Part shown: piece after piece, positions 24,347 to 33,106 of the stretch
Numbering within the stretch: position 1 is the first letter of the stretch
How the letters are laid out: every line of letters starts with the position of its first letter
Assembly: GCA_913057785.1 (NCBI GenBank)
Contig: CAJXPD010000094.1
Coordinates: 1 to 34,898 of the forward strand
Direction of reading: 5' to 3'
Length of the DNA: 34,898 nt
From: an uncultured Lewinella sp.
GTDB taxonomy: Bacteria; Bacteroidota; Bacteroidia; Chitinophagales; Saprospiraceae
Program-made: the position numbers and the translations under genes
Notes under the pieces: generated by a model
What the model saw: the letters and a program-made list of their open reading frames with translations, nothing else
Told to the model about the DNA's origin: nothing
Database searches by the model: none

Positions 24347-25489
24347 CTACAGATCAATATTCCCTCCTGGATGTAAACCACTAGGTACTTCCTTTATAAT
24401 TTCCGCATCAAAGTGATCGTCATTTAAAGATTTCAGGAAAGCGATGATAGAGGAAATTTCATCATCTTCTAATTGTAGCTGCCTAAGTTTTTCATCCCTT
24501 TGCGCTGAAGAAACATTCGGATTTTGACTAGCATCTGCCGCCTCATCGTAGAATTCCAGCACCTCCTCCAATGTTGAAAACACTCCATTGTGCATATAGG
24601 GAGAAGTAATACCCAGATTTCTTAGGGTAGGTGTCCTGAAGGCGAAGGAGCCGTCTCCATCATCTAGAATGTTCAATTGATCGTTTTCAGGGACGGTTAA
24701 AACATGTAATTCAAAATCGGAAAACATGGGACCACTATGACAATTGGCACAGCCCGTTTCTATAAAATTCATCATTCCTCGGATTTCAAAGGAGGAAAGG
24801 GCATTGGGTTTACCCGCTGCGTATTGATCAAACCTACTTTGATTCGTAATCAACGTTCTCTCGAAGGCAGCAATGGCTCTCCCTAGGTTTTCAACCGTAA
24901 TGGCATGCTCGCCAAAAGCTTCCTCAAAAAGGGCAACGTAGACAGGTATTCTTTCAAGTCTCTGTATGACCGTGTCAAGGATAGCTTCTTTGGGAATTTG
25001 TACCCCCCTCATTTCCTCCGCTGAAAGAATGGGTTCAATGGCTTGTTTTTCTAAAGATTTACTTCTATTGTCCCAAAACATAGGGCCTACCTCTGGATTA
25101 TAGTAACCATCGGAAGTAATGCCATTGAATGCGGTGTTTAGGATCGTCTGCGAATTTCGCTTCACAATGGTTCCGTTACGTCTCAATGCTGAAAGTCCTT
25201 GCCCTCCTACCCCGATACTAAACTCCAGTTGTTCAGCATATCCATGGGAGGGATGGTGACATGTCACGCAGGCTACATCTTTGTTTCCAGATAGAATCGG
25301 GTCCCAGAACAGGAGCTTGCCTAATTCCACTTTTCCCGGGGAATAGGGATTCTGTATAGGGGTTAAGGCCGTTGCGGGCAAAGCACCGAATCGATCGTCT
25401 ACCCCAAGATCGATCGGTTCCGGCGTGCAAGAAATGCATGTACCTACCGCCAGTAATACCGATAGGCATTTCAAGAGGGAGTTTGTCAT
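24347..25489 (-). CDS. di-heme cytochrome c peroxidase (CcpA/MauG family) lipoprotein
   Basis: Periplasmic di-heme peroxidase family protein, 380 residues from the ATG at 25489. The frame extends 51 codons further into the upstream gene, but this ATG gives a clean signal (LKCLSVLLAVGTCISC) and an 11-bp spacer to the upstream stop. The signal ends in CISC, a plausible but atypical lipobox. Heme-binding motifs: CVTCHH (74-79) and CANCHS (247-252). A PTLRNLGITSPYMHNG segment (287-302) precedes the C-terminal Leu-rich helices, and LGKLLFWDPILSGNKDVACVTC is the standard family opening. Family members reduce H2O2 with electrons from cytochromes or act as MauG-like oxidases. It ends a three-gene run with a beta-barrel-like protein and a Crp/Fnr regulator, suggesting oxidative or redox stress control. 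Peroxidase substrate specificity is inferred. Confidence 0.87.
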   Translation of the reverse strand: MTNSLLKCLSVLLAVGTCISCTPEPIDLGVDDRFGALPATALTPIQNPYSPGKVELGKLLFWDPILSGNKDVACVTCHHPSHGYAEQLEFSIGVGGQGLSALRRNGTIVKRNSQTILNTAFNGITSDGYYNPEVGPMFWDNRSKSLEKQAIEPILSAEEMRGVQIPKEAILDTVIQRLERIPVYVALFEEAFGEHAITVENLGRAIAAFERTLITNQSRFDQYAAGKPNALSSFEIRGMMNFIETGCANCHSGPMFSDFELHVLTVPENDQLNILDDGDGSFAFRTPTLRNLGITSPYMHNGVFSTLEEVLEFYDEAADASQNPNVSSAQRDEKLRQLQLEDDEISSIIAFLKSLNDDHFDAEIIKEVPSGLHPGGNIDL

Positions 25490-25500
25490 AATTTTGGATT

Positions 25501-26016
25501 TTAAAAGATATAGTTGAGGCCAAGACCTAAAGAGGTGAAACTCAAGTTGATTTGATTGACAAAAAGAGTGGAGGAAATGGATTCTGATAAACGAAGTTTT
25601 ACTCCAACGGCGGCCGTCCAACCGAAGGTAGATCTTTGCCAATTCCGCTCTCCATCACTGAGCACGAAACGGTGAGATTCTTGTAAATAATTTAGGCCAG
25701 CACTGGCAAAAAAGGAAAGTTGCCGAAGCCTTGTCCAATAAACCCCAAGCCGCGCATCCATAATCAGTAAACGGGAATCTGGATTTGCGATGTCTGTAGT
25801 TAGACCTAGGCTGCTGAATAGATGGAGATCTCGCCTTTCTGCAAAAACATAGGTCCCTCTCACACCTGTCAGGAAATCAAAACTGGCATTCATTTCCCCA
25901 CCAATCAAAAATGAGCTCTCGATTCCAACGGAGATTTTGTCAGGATTAAATTGTGCAAAAGTGACCCTACTACACAGCAAGATAAATGAAGCAAACAGGA
26001 GCAGTCTACATACCAT
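25501..26016 (-). CDS. small outer-membrane beta-barrel-like protein
   Basis: Exported protein of 171 residues. Signal peptide MVCRLLLFASFILLCSRVTFA (1-21), mature protein starting QFNPDK. The mature part consists of alternating strands (ISVGIESSFLIGG, LHLFSSLGLTTD, LLIMDARLGVYW, LSFFASAGLNYL, GWTAAVGVKLRL, LFVNQINLSF, LGLGLNYIF) and ends in a C-terminal Phe, the hallmark of barrel proteins inserted by BamA. About eight strands are expected, as in small OmpA/OmpW-type barrels. It lies 11 bp before the cytochrome c peroxidase and 55 bp after the regulator, so is almost certainly in the same transcript. Function is not recognised. Confidence 0.75.
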   Translation of the reverse strand: MVCRLLLFASFILLCSRVTFAQFNPDKISVGIESSFLIGGEMNASFDFLTGVRGTYVFAERRDLHLFSSLGLTTDIANPDSRLLIMDARLGVYWTRLRQLSFFASAGLNYLQESHRFVLSDGERNWQRSTFGWTAAVGVKLRLSESISSTLFVNQINLSFTSLGLGLNYIF

Positions 26017-26071
26017 AATAGGTTGTTTTATAGTATTAACCTGTCCTGGTCGGTAAAATTCTTGACCTAGA

Positions 26072-26653
26072 TCAAGAAATGCGTTGAGCCCTAATTCTGC
26101 TCAAGGTTTCCGGTCTAATCCCTAAAAAGGAAGCTACATATTGGACCGGAATCTCATTGATAAGATTTGGATATTCTTTCAGGAAATGAAGATATCTTTC
26201 TTTGGCAGGCTGTGTGATAAAGGCGATTTCTTTCTCTTCCTTACTGCGGAATGCCTTCACGACACCCTTCAACAAAAACTTATACATCCGAGGGTGATCT
26301 TCCGTAAATTTCACCAGGTCTTCTCGATCCCATTCAATCACCTCCAAGTCCGTTAAAGATTCACAATAAATAGTTGAGGAGATTTCCAGGAAGAAACTGG
26401 TCAAGGAAGGAAGCATAAACCTCGGTCCGCGGATCAAATTTTTGGTGAATTGCACTGTTTTATTTTGGGTATAATGTCTAATGACCCCTTCCTTCAGAAA
26501 ATAGGCTCTATCGGCTACTTTATTGGGGTGTATGATGAGCGTCTTCTTCGGGATAATCTTTCGATTCCCTAAAGCAATAAAATCCAGGGCATCCGCTTTG
26601 CTGAGCATGGTCGCCCGAATAATTTGATCGATTGTCTTATCTATTCCTTTCAT
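26072..26653 (-). CDS. Crp/Fnr family transcriptional regulator
   Basis: DNA-binding regulator of 193 residues from the ATG at 26653; the frame extends to a TTG at 26674 but the ATG is preferred. The N-terminal two thirds are a cyclic-nucleotide-binding-type beta-roll (KTLIIHPNKVADRAYFLKEGVIRHY, then LEVIEWDREDLVKF), followed by the dimerisation helix and a C-terminal helix-turn-helix. The stretch KERYLHFLKEYPNLIN, then IPVQYVASFLGIRPETLSRIRA (about 157-190) is the standard Bacteroidota form of the Crp/Fnr HTH. No Cys cluster for an FeS centre is present, so it is not an oxygen-sensing Fnr. It is the first gene of a run with the beta-barrel protein and the cytochrome c peroxidase, and may control them. 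Confidence 0.9.
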   Translation of the reverse strand: MKGIDKTIDQIIRATMLSKADALDFIALGNRKIIPKKTLIIHPNKVADRAYFLKEGVIRHYTQNKTVQFTKNLIRGPRFMLPSLTSFFLEISSTIYCESLTDLEVIEWDREDLVKFTEDHPRMYKFLLKGVVKAFRSKEEKEIAFITQPAKERYLHFLKEYPNLINEIPVQYVASFLGIRPETLSRIRAQRIS

Positions 26654-26964
26654 GGTAAGTTTATGGATGATCAACAGCTATGACATTTACCCAATACGAG
26701 AATTTGGAAGAAAGCGTCGCAGCTCATCCAAAAAACTTACCATCTATATGTATCTCCACCCTCTTGCTATCCGGAAGCTTGTGGGATCATACTAAATTCC
26801 CATTATTCCCTTTGGACCTAGCCGATAAATAGCTTAGCCAATTCCTAACAAACTCGGTGGAGCAAAATCTTACTATCCTTAATAGAATTCGGATACGAAG
26901 AAGGCTATTGAGGTCAAATAGAAAGCGTACCCGTGCTTTAGCGTTGAAGCACTTTCACGCCCTT

Positions 26965-28023
26965 TCAGAATCTGAGTTCCTTCAATTCAACACTATGTTC
27001 TACAACTTTCTGTTCCGTAATATCAAAAATGCTCAAGCTTACCCTTTCTGCTGATGAAAGGTCTACCTCGATCAATCCCACATTATTCTGAGGGACAGGC
27101 TCACCAATACGATTAGTATTCGGTTCTATAATATCCCAAGTTTGGGTGATACCACTCGATGTTACATCATAAATGGGATAACCGCCATCTACCTCCATTT
27201 TCGAGATTTCGCCCCAATGCACATCTCCTGAAATGAAAACGACACCCCTGGCCTGGGTCTTCTTAATTAGGTCAATCATATACTGTTGCTGGTGTGGGAT
27301 ATTGGTCCAACTTTCCCAACCATTGTATTCATGACTAAACTGAATGCTTGAAGCGATAATTCTGATGTCGGCGGGTTGGGTAAGTTGCTCCTCGAGCCAT
27401 AGCCATTGTTCTTGCCCTAGTATGGTGCTATCGGGACTTTGATTTATCGCATAATCATTTTTATGAGTCGTGTCCGCAGAATCGCGATGCACCAACTTAT
27501 CTCGAAAAGTGCGCGTATCTAAGAGAATAAGTTGCACTTTCTTCCCGGCTTTCTCCAGGTATTCTACCCCATAAATGCCAGCATGCTTTCGGCGATCAGA
27601 GGTTGCGGGCACCTTCCAAAAATCCATGAAAATGGCTTTTGAAGCCTCCTTGAATGGATAGTGACGTCCGGCATCATTTTCACCAAAATCATGATCGTCC
27701 CAAATGGACAGCACTGTTGTACTATTCCACAGATTCTGAAATTCAGGTTTGGCAGCCAAGCGATCGTATTTCGCTTGTAAAGTGTCCATCGTTCTTGAAT
27801 CGCCATAGATATTGTCACCTAAGAAGATAAAGGCGTCGGGATTCAAATTAGCCGCTACATTTAACAGCGGTTGCGGCTTATCTTGATTGGCACAGGAACC
27901 AAAAGCAATTCGAAATGTGATTGCTTCTTCATTGGTCTGGTCCGCTTTATCGCCGGCCTTATTGTCACAAGCAACGAGTAAAGTTGTAAGTACAAGTAAA
28001 GCGTAAAAGCAAAGTTGTCTCAT
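26965..28023 (-). CDS. PhoD-like alkaline phosphatase lipoprotein
   Basis: Extracytoplasmic metallophosphatase of the PhoD family, 352 residues. Signal with lipobox LVAC (lipid-modified C19), so it is anchored rather than Tat-exported as in classical PhoD. Motifs: IAFGSCANQDKPQ (the GSC motif), AFIFLGDNIYGDS, TVLSIWDDHDFGENDAG, RKHAGIYGVEYL, LILLDTRTFRD and FISGDVHWGE. The DDHDFG and SGDVHW pair is the PhoD metal site. The enzyme should release phosphate from phosphodiesters and monoesters. It is shorter than typical PhoD because the N-terminal beta-domain is absent, as in the short Bacteroidota branch. It is separated from the operon upstream by 211 bp containing a GC-rich hairpin in its leader. 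Confidence 0.88.
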   Translation of the reverse strand: MRQLCFYALLVLTTLLVACDNKAGDKADQTNEEAITFRIAFGSCANQDKPQPLLNVAANLNPDAFIFLGDNIYGDSRTMDTLQAKYDRLAAKPEFQNLWNSTTVLSIWDDHDFGENDAGRHYPFKEASKAIFMDFWKVPATSDRRKHAGIYGVEYLEKAGKKVQLILLDTRTFRDKLVHRDSADTTHKNDYAINQSPDSTILGQEQWLWLEEQLTQPADIRIIASSIQFSHEYNGWESWTNIPHQQQYMIDLIKKTQARGVVFISGDVHWGEISKMEVDGGYPIYDVTSSGITQTWDIIEPNTNRIGEPVPQNNVGLIEVDLSSAERVSLSIFDITEQKVVEHSVELKELRF

Positions 28024-28065
28024 ATCTTATTTATAACAAGTGAATAGATTAGGACTAATAGTAAG

Positions 28066-28083
28066 AGGGGCACCTCCGCCCCT
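28066..28083 (-). repeat. GC-rich hairpin in the phoD-like leader
   Basis: AGGGGC (28066-28071) and GCCCCT (28078-28083) pair perfectly around ACCTCC. It lies 43-60 bp upstream of the phosphatase ATG and about 150 bp past the end of the SDR gene. It may structure the leader or partly terminate the upstream operon; no T-run is present. Confidence 0.45.
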
Positions 28084-28234
28084 AAGCTACAAAGGAGCAA
28101 AACTTACATAGGAAAAGGGGATGTATCGGGATTAACTTTCTGTAAATGGAAGGTTTTTTCTTTGGTTTTAATTTCATCATCGTCGGAGAGCTAAGGCCGA
28201 AAGGATCAGTCTCGGATCTCCATTGGATAGGTTT

Positions 28235-28990
28235 TCACCAAGGTGTATGAGCTCCATTCACACAGATGGTTTGCCCGGAAACAAAAGAGGCCTCTTCACT
28301 AGCAAAATACAACACCGCATCTGCTACGTCCTTGGGAACGCCCCATCTCCCCGCTGGAATACCCGCCAGGTAAGCATCCTTGCTGTCTTGCGGATCGTTC
28401 TCATGACGTTCCACCGGAATCCAACCCGGAGAAATGATATTTACGGTTATGCCGAAAGGGGCCAATTCGGTAGCCATACTTCGCGTCCACCCCACTTGCC
28501 CGCCCTTCGCAGCTACGTAAGCACTAAAGTTGGGGACGGAGGTCTGATACACCTCACTACCAATATTGATAATTCGACCCCATTTTTTGTTTTTCATACC
28601 CTTGAGCACTGCCTTGGTAAGTAGAAAAGGGCTTTTGATAAAGAAATCGAGCATCGACTGATAAAACGCCCAATCGTATTCTTCGATCGGCTTCTGCGGC
28701 TGATCTGGAGTGGCGTTGAGGACAAGAACATCAATTTCTCCCAGCTTTGTTTCTACTTCATCTACTAACTTATTGATCTGCTCGGGGTCAGTGACATCCG
28801 CACGCACCAGCATCCCCTCTCCCCCAGCGGCTTGAAACTCCTGGAAGGTGGCTTCCGCCTTTTCCCTATTGTTGGCGTAATTGAAACATACTTTGGCCCC
28901 TGCTTCACCGAGTGTCATAGCAATCTGTTTCCCTAGCCCTTTGCTACTTCCGGTTACCAGGGCCACATGGCCGTTTAATGAAAAAGACAT
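28235..28990 (-). CDS. short-chain dehydrogenase/reductase (SDR)
   Basis: Classical SDR oxidoreductase of 251 residues. Rossmann motif VTGSSKGLGKQIA (about 12-24), ADVTD after the second strand, catalytic Ser in INIGSEVYQTSVP, catalytic Tyr and Lys in FSAYVAAKGG (YxxxK), then SPGWIPVERHE and the C-terminal FVSGQTICVNGAHTPW. The usual NNAG motif reads LNATPDQP, an unusual replacement. The sequence would be called FabG-like by homology, but it lies at the end of the operon with the sulfatase, symporter and M19 enzyme, so it probably oxidises or reduces an intermediate from that pathway rather than a fatty-acyl substrate. Cofactor: a Gly-rich Rossmann motif without an obvious acidic residue directly after the second strand, so NADP is as likely as NAD. 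Confidence 0.87.
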   Translation of the reverse strand: MSFSLNGHVALVTGSSKGLGKQIAMTLGEAGAKVCFNYANNREKAEATFQEFQAAGGEGMLVRADVTDPEQINKLVDEVETKLGEIDVLVLNATPDQPQKPIEEYDWAFYQSMLDFFIKSPFLLTKAVLKGMKNKKWGRIINIGSEVYQTSVPNFSAYVAAKGGQVGWTRSMATELAPFGITVNIISPGWIPVERHENDPQDSKDAYLAGIPAGRWGVPKDVADAVLYFASEEASFVSGQTICVNGAHTPW

Positions 28991-29025
28991 AGTATTGTTA
29001 CTTTGTTCTCTGATAATTTTGTGTC

Positions 29026-30006
29026 TTACTTCAATACTGGTCCAGCCAGTTTCTCTCCATTGGTACTGAGAATCTGAAAATGATGAACCCGGTAGTCTCC
29101 ATCATAACTCCATACCATTTCTTTTTGTGAGTTTACTTCAAAAAGCTTGATCCCTTCTTGAGCCCCATAGCTTGCAATCACGGTATTGCCGTTGGGAAGG
29201 CGTTGCGCTCCACAGGGATCCTTGAAGGGAGCCCCTTCGATATCTTCATTACTCACTTGCCAAACGACCTTACCTGCTGAATCCATCTCCACCGTCTTGT
29301 TGCCGTGGGTCAGATTGATCAGGGTATTCCCATTATTGAGTCGAATGGCGGTGAAGGGCCAGTTCTCCGCTTCTCTCCCACCAATTTCTGGCAGATCTGT
29401 GCGAAAAGTATTGACGACTTCTCCTTCCGATGTATACTCCTTCACGGCAAAGGCCAAGAGGTGAGGAACCAAGTAATTTCCGTTGGTCAATTTCCGGGCC
29501 ATTCGCGTTTGCATATGGGCGTTATCGGTTTCTGGTTGTAAAGGAACATCAACCAGGATTTCTCCTTCTGAACTTACCTCAAGCAGTCGAGGCTGCTCTC
29601 CTAGTTCCGTGATCAAGGTATTGCCATTTTCTAGCCGTTGAACGGTGCCTAGTTCCTTGTTCTCAGGACTTTTCTTAAAGGTGAATACAACATTCTTGTC
29701 TTGATCATATTCTTTAACTTCATCAGACCAACAAATCAGGATATGGCCATTATCCAGCACGTAGCCATCTCGCGCGCCAGGTTTTCCAGCGTCCCATAGC
29801 ACCTCCCCGGCTTCTCCAACAATACCGGTTAGTACTGGTCCTGCCACAAAGAAGGAATGTTGGACGGGGATCTGTTCTTCTTCTGTAGCATTTGATTCAC
29901 TTGCTGTGCTGGAATTCGTACAGCTAAAATGAGTCAGCATTATAAAGATGGCAATTGTCGCACCGAAGCTTATACCTTGCTTAATTCTTGTTGTTGTGTT
30001 TTTCAT
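29026..30006 (-). CDS. exported beta-propeller protein with NGN repeats
   Basis: Exported protein of 326 residues; a membrane or lipoprotein-type signal covers 1-29 (FIMLTHFSC), with a less than ideal lipobox. The rest is a repetitive beta-propeller: the blade motif LxNGNTLI recurs as VLDNGHILICW, RLENGNTLITE, KLTNGNYLVPH, RLNNGNTLINL and RLPNGNTVIAS, each followed by an xEVxSxGxxVW-type strand (for example KTVEMDSAGKVVWQ). This is the pattern of PQQ/arylsulfotransferase-like propellers without their catalytic His. The role is probably binding or a non-enzymatic periplasmic function. It lies 35 bp from the SDR and 86 bp from the sulfatase, in the same direction. Confidence 0.75.
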   Translation of the reverse strand: MKNTTTRIKQGISFGATIAIFIMLTHFSCTNSSTASESNATEEEQIPVQHSFFVAGPVLTGIVGEAGEVLWDAGKPGARDGYVLDNGHILICWSDEVKEYDQDKNVVFTFKKSPENKELGTVQRLENGNTLITELGEQPRLLEVSSEGEILVDVPLQPETDNAHMQTRMARKLTNGNYLVPHLLAFAVKEYTSEGEVVNTFRTDLPEIGGREAENWPFTAIRLNNGNTLINLTHGNKTVEMDSAGKVVWQVSNEDIEGAPFKDPCGAQRLPNGNTVIASYGAQEGIKLFEVNSQKEMVWSYDGDYRVHHFQILSTNGEKLAGPVLK

Positions 30007-30092
30007 TTTTAATAGAACTTATATCTAGTGTAAGAATTGATTTGGAAAAATGTCCGAAGGGAAGACTCGGTAAAATCAGGGAGCGAGAATTC

Positions 30093-31613
30093 TCATTCAC
30101 CGCTATTCAAATAGTCATAAGTTTCCTCCAAGCCCAGTGCCTCTATAGCAATTTTGTTGGGGCGAGGTCGTAGATCCCTTTTCTGGTAATATTCAGCCGC
30201 ATCCCAGTCGAAGGGGTTCTCGGTTTCCCTGGGGTCACCAGATTCGCGGAGGTACTTGGTCAATTGATCCGAAAGCTGCTGCTTTAGCGCGGCATATTCC
30301 GGCAAGGCTGCCACATTGGTCAATTGATAGGGATCTTTGGAGAGATCATAGAGTTCTTCGGCCGGGCGTTTAGCAAAAGCCAAATCGAACAAGGGTTTGA
30401 CGTCCGCTTCATTCTTATTGGCTAACATATAGATCTTCGTCGGGGCAGGATAGTGCAGCATATGGGCATCCACGTCTCCAAACAAAGGTGGATCGCCCGC
30501 TGGCCAGCGGTCGGGTTCATAGTTTTTGATATACAAATAGCCATCGGTTCTAATGGCTCGGCCGGGGTACCCTGTCCCCCCTTGGCGCACAAAAGCATGC
30601 CGTTCACGTCCAGCTACGACAAAGTTCCTTGAGTCATCAATCCTGCCATTTTCTTCCGCGTAAAGGATATCTGCAAAACTCTTGGCGTTCATCTCCTCCG
30701 GTGCGGCAATACCTACCAGTTCCAAAAAGGTCGGCGCAAAATCATTAAGGCTTACGAAATCACTCACCTCACGACCTCCCTTGAATTGATCCGGCCACGA
30801 AATGATCAGCGGAATTTTAAGGCCAAAGTCGTAGAGGTTAGCCAGCCCACGCGGCATTTGCCAGCCGTTGTCACTACAGATGACAATAATGGTATTTTCG
30901 AGCTGCCCCATTTCTCCCACAAGAGACATGTATGACGCTACGTCCTGATCAAACAACTGTATTTCATAGAAGTAGTCCGCGATATCTTTTCTTACCTCCT
31001 CTGTATCTGGCAAATACGGTGGTACCTTTATGCTGGCCAGATCAATCCCTGATTTTTCCCATCCCCCTTCTCGGTAAGGACGATGCGGATCACGACTACT
31101 ATACCAATACATCCAAGGTTTTCCCTTCTCCGCTTCATTGAAAAATGCTTCAAAGGAATCATATCTTTCCCCGCCGGGATTGTGCGCCCAGCCACCGGCT
31201 TCAGCATTTCCTGGGCCCCAGCCCTTGCCTTCAATGCCCACGTGATAGCCAATCTCTTCCATCATTTCGGTATACACTTTAACCTTCGGAAAGCTACCCC
31301 ATAAGTTGGCCGCCTCTTGCAATCTCCAGGCATCTTGTCCCGCCAACATGGCTGCCCTTGCGGGTGAACAGGAAGGGACTGAACAATAGGCATTCGTGAA
31401 GCGTATGCCTTCCTTGGCTACGGCATCAATATTTGGAGTAGGCACGGACTCAGCATCATAACAGCTGAGATGATTCCAGGAGTGGTTATCGGACATCAGG
31501 ATCAGGAAGTTGGGCATTTTTCTGCTGGCCGATTCCTGACTTGCTTGCTTACAGGAAGTGAAGAATACAAAAGCTACTATGAGGAACAGGAGAAAAGAGG
31601 TGAAACTTTTCAT
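30093..31613 (-). CDS. sulfatase (S1 family, arylsulfatase-like) lipoprotein
   Basis: Sulfatase of 506 residues acting in the periplasm or on the surface; lipobox FFTSC with Cys21. The formylglycine signature is CSPAR at 82-86 (SVPSCSPARAAMLAG), so the enzyme is of the Cys type and needs a maturase (anaerobic anSME or FGE), not in this window. Metal-binding site residues: SDNHSW (41-46), IDAVAKEGIRFTNAYCS, then VICSDNGWQMPRG with the conserved DN pair. The closest pattern that I can name is the heparan-N-sulfatase/arylsulfatase-A-like branch of S1, but the substrate is not fixed by sequence. The C-terminus (KRDLRPRPNK, then ALGLEETYDYL) is intact. It lies 59 bp downstream of the symporter gene and 86 bp upstream of the propeller gene. 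Confidence 0.9.
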   Translation of the reverse strand: MKSFTSFLLFLIVAFVFFTSCKQASQESASRKMPNFLILMSDNHSWNHLSCYDAESVPTPNIDAVAKEGIRFTNAYCSVPSCSPARAAMLAGQDAWRLQEAANLWGSFPKVKVYTEMMEEIGYHVGIEGKGWGPGNAEAGGWAHNPGGERYDSFEAFFNEAEKGKPWMYWYSSRDPHRPYREGGWEKSGIDLASIKVPPYLPDTEEVRKDIADYFYEIQLFDQDVASYMSLVGEMGQLENTIIVICSDNGWQMPRGLANLYDFGLKIPLIISWPDQFKGGREVSDFVSLNDFAPTFLELVGIAAPEEMNAKSFADILYAEENGRIDDSRNFVVAGRERHAFVRQGGTGYPGRAIRTDGYLYIKNYEPDRWPAGDPPLFGDVDAHMLHYPAPTKIYMLANKNEADVKPLFDLAFAKRPAEELYDLSKDPYQLTNVAALPEYAALKQQLSDQLTKYLRESGDPRETENPFDWDAAEYYQKRDLRPRPNKIAIEALGLEETYDYLNSGE

Positions 31614-31672
31614 GATATCAGGTGGTTTAAAGTTGGTATATATTCTCGTTTCAGTCTTAGGCAGTCCTGTGT

Positions 31673-33106
31673 CTAATCCTCCATTTTCTTTTCAAAATAA
31701 GGTTTCCAGGCGGATTCTGGGGGTGCTGGTGTAAAAAGGCTGAAGGCGACATAGGCCGCGACACTAACCAGAAAGCCAGGCAGGACCGGGTAGATAAGCG
31801 GATCGCCATAGGCTTTCCAAAGGCCTGTACTGAGTACTCCTCCGATCATAGCCGCAATAGCTCCTTGTTTTGTGGCTCGTTTCCATAAGATACCTCCAAC
31901 AACAGGCGTGAAAAAGCCCGCGGCCATAATAGCGGTAAAAAGGATAACAATGAATTGGATCAACTCCCCTTCTGCAAAGCCCGCCAGAATAGAAATGAGT
32001 GGTATGACGCCTACAATCAAGATGCCTATTCGAGCCACCCGCAGCTTACGCTTATTCGACACCTCCTTATGAACCATATTTTGGTAAATATCTTCGGACA
32101 AGGCCGATCCCGCCACCAGCAGTAAAGAATCCACGGTCGACATCATAGCAGAAGTAATGGCCGCTAACATGATCGTTCCGACAAAAGTGGGTAAGACAGC
32201 CTTAGCAATCATGGGCATGGCCAGGTCTCCGGTGGGAAGGTTTGGGAATAAAGCCATGGCAGCGAGGCCCAAAATAAAGACCAGTAGATTGATCCCGGTG
32301 ACTAAAATAATGGCCAATAAAATGCCGCGCCGAATGGTCTTCATGTCTTTCATGGCATACAAGCGAATCACCTTTTCAGGTGTCGCTACCGATCCCAGAA
32401 AGAAAGCCATACTCATGGTAATCAACAAAACGGTGGGCAAGCCGCCCCATTGCATGGCATGCGGATGAATCAATTCCACCTTTTCTATGAGTTTGGCCAG
32501 CCCTTCGAAGTGTAGCAAAGCCAAAGGAACGGAAATTAAAGTACCGACGATCATGATGATCATCTGTAGGAAATCAGTGTATACCACGGCCAGCATTCCT
32601 CCCACCAAGGTATAGATGATCAGGATTGCCGTAAAGATGATCATGCCCGTCAAGGGAGAGATATTGAAAACGACATTAGCTACCAATCCACCAGCCACCA
32701 CTTGCGCCTGAATGTACACTACCGTAGCAATCAAGATGATCCCCCCGCCGATACCTCTAGCCAAGCGGCTTTGGTACCTTCTTTCCAGATAGGCAGGGAG
32801 CGTCAATTCAGTCACACTGGTAAATCTAGGAGCTAGCACCGCAACGGTAAACCAATACGCCAAGGGGATACTGATCAACACCCAGCCAAAGGACCAGCCG
32901 ACGGCATAGATCACCCCGATCGTACCAATGAAAGTACCTGCACTGGTATGCGTGGCAGCCATGGTGGCTCCCCCTATTCCCCACCCTAGCTTACCGCCAG
33001 CGATCCAGTAATCCTCTTCCGAGCGAGTCCACTTCATGCCCAGCCAGCCGATAAAGAAGACTAGCAAGAAGTACCCAATAAATATGGCGAATTGTAAGTT
33101 GATCAT
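31673..33106 (-). CDS. sodium:solute symporter (SSS family)
   Basis: Inner-membrane Na+-coupled transporter, 477 residues from the ATG at 33106. The frame runs to a TTG at 33178, but the extra 24 residues lie over the small upstream gene and are not membrane-like, so the ATG is preferred. About 13 TM segments are spread over the protein. The N-terminus SEEDYWIAGGKLGWGIGGATMAATHTSAGTFIG and the VELIHPHAMQWGG loop fit the SSS LeuT fold. The motif GGMLAVVYTDFLQMIIMIVG is the SSS signature. It overlaps the stop of a 30-codon membrane gene by ATGA. The M19 enzyme and sulfatase in the same run suggest uptake of a degradation product of a sulfated or amide-bonded compound; the substrate is unknown. 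Confidence 0.92.
   Translation of the reverse strand: MINLQFAIFIGYFLLVFFIGWLGMKWTRSEEDYWIAGGKLGWGIGGATMAATHTSAGTFIGTIGVIYAVGWSFGWVLISIPLAYWFTVAVLAPRFTSVTELTLPAYLERRYQSRLARGIGGGIILIATVVYIQAQVVAGGLVANVVFNISPLTGMIIFTAILIIYTLVGGMLAVVYTDFLQMIIMIVGTLISVPLALLHFEGLAKLIEKVELIHPHAMQWGGLPTVLLITMSMAFFLGSVATPEKVIRLYAMKDMKTIRRGILLAIILVTGINLLVFILGLAAMALFPNLPTGDLAMPMIAKAVLPTFVGTIMLAAITSAMMSTVDSLLLVAGSALSEDIYQNMVHKEVSNKRKLRVARIGILIVGVIPLISILAGFAEGELIQFIVILFTAIMAAGFFTPVVGGILWKRATKQGAIAAMIGGVLSTGLWKAYGDPLIYPVLPGFLVSVAAYVAFSLFTPAPPESAWKPYFEKKMED

Noticed and set aside
26857..27054. Plus-strand ORF of 65 codons before and over the PhoD-like gene end.
   Set aside because: Very basic with no family signature and antisense to the phosphatase C-terminus; likely chance.
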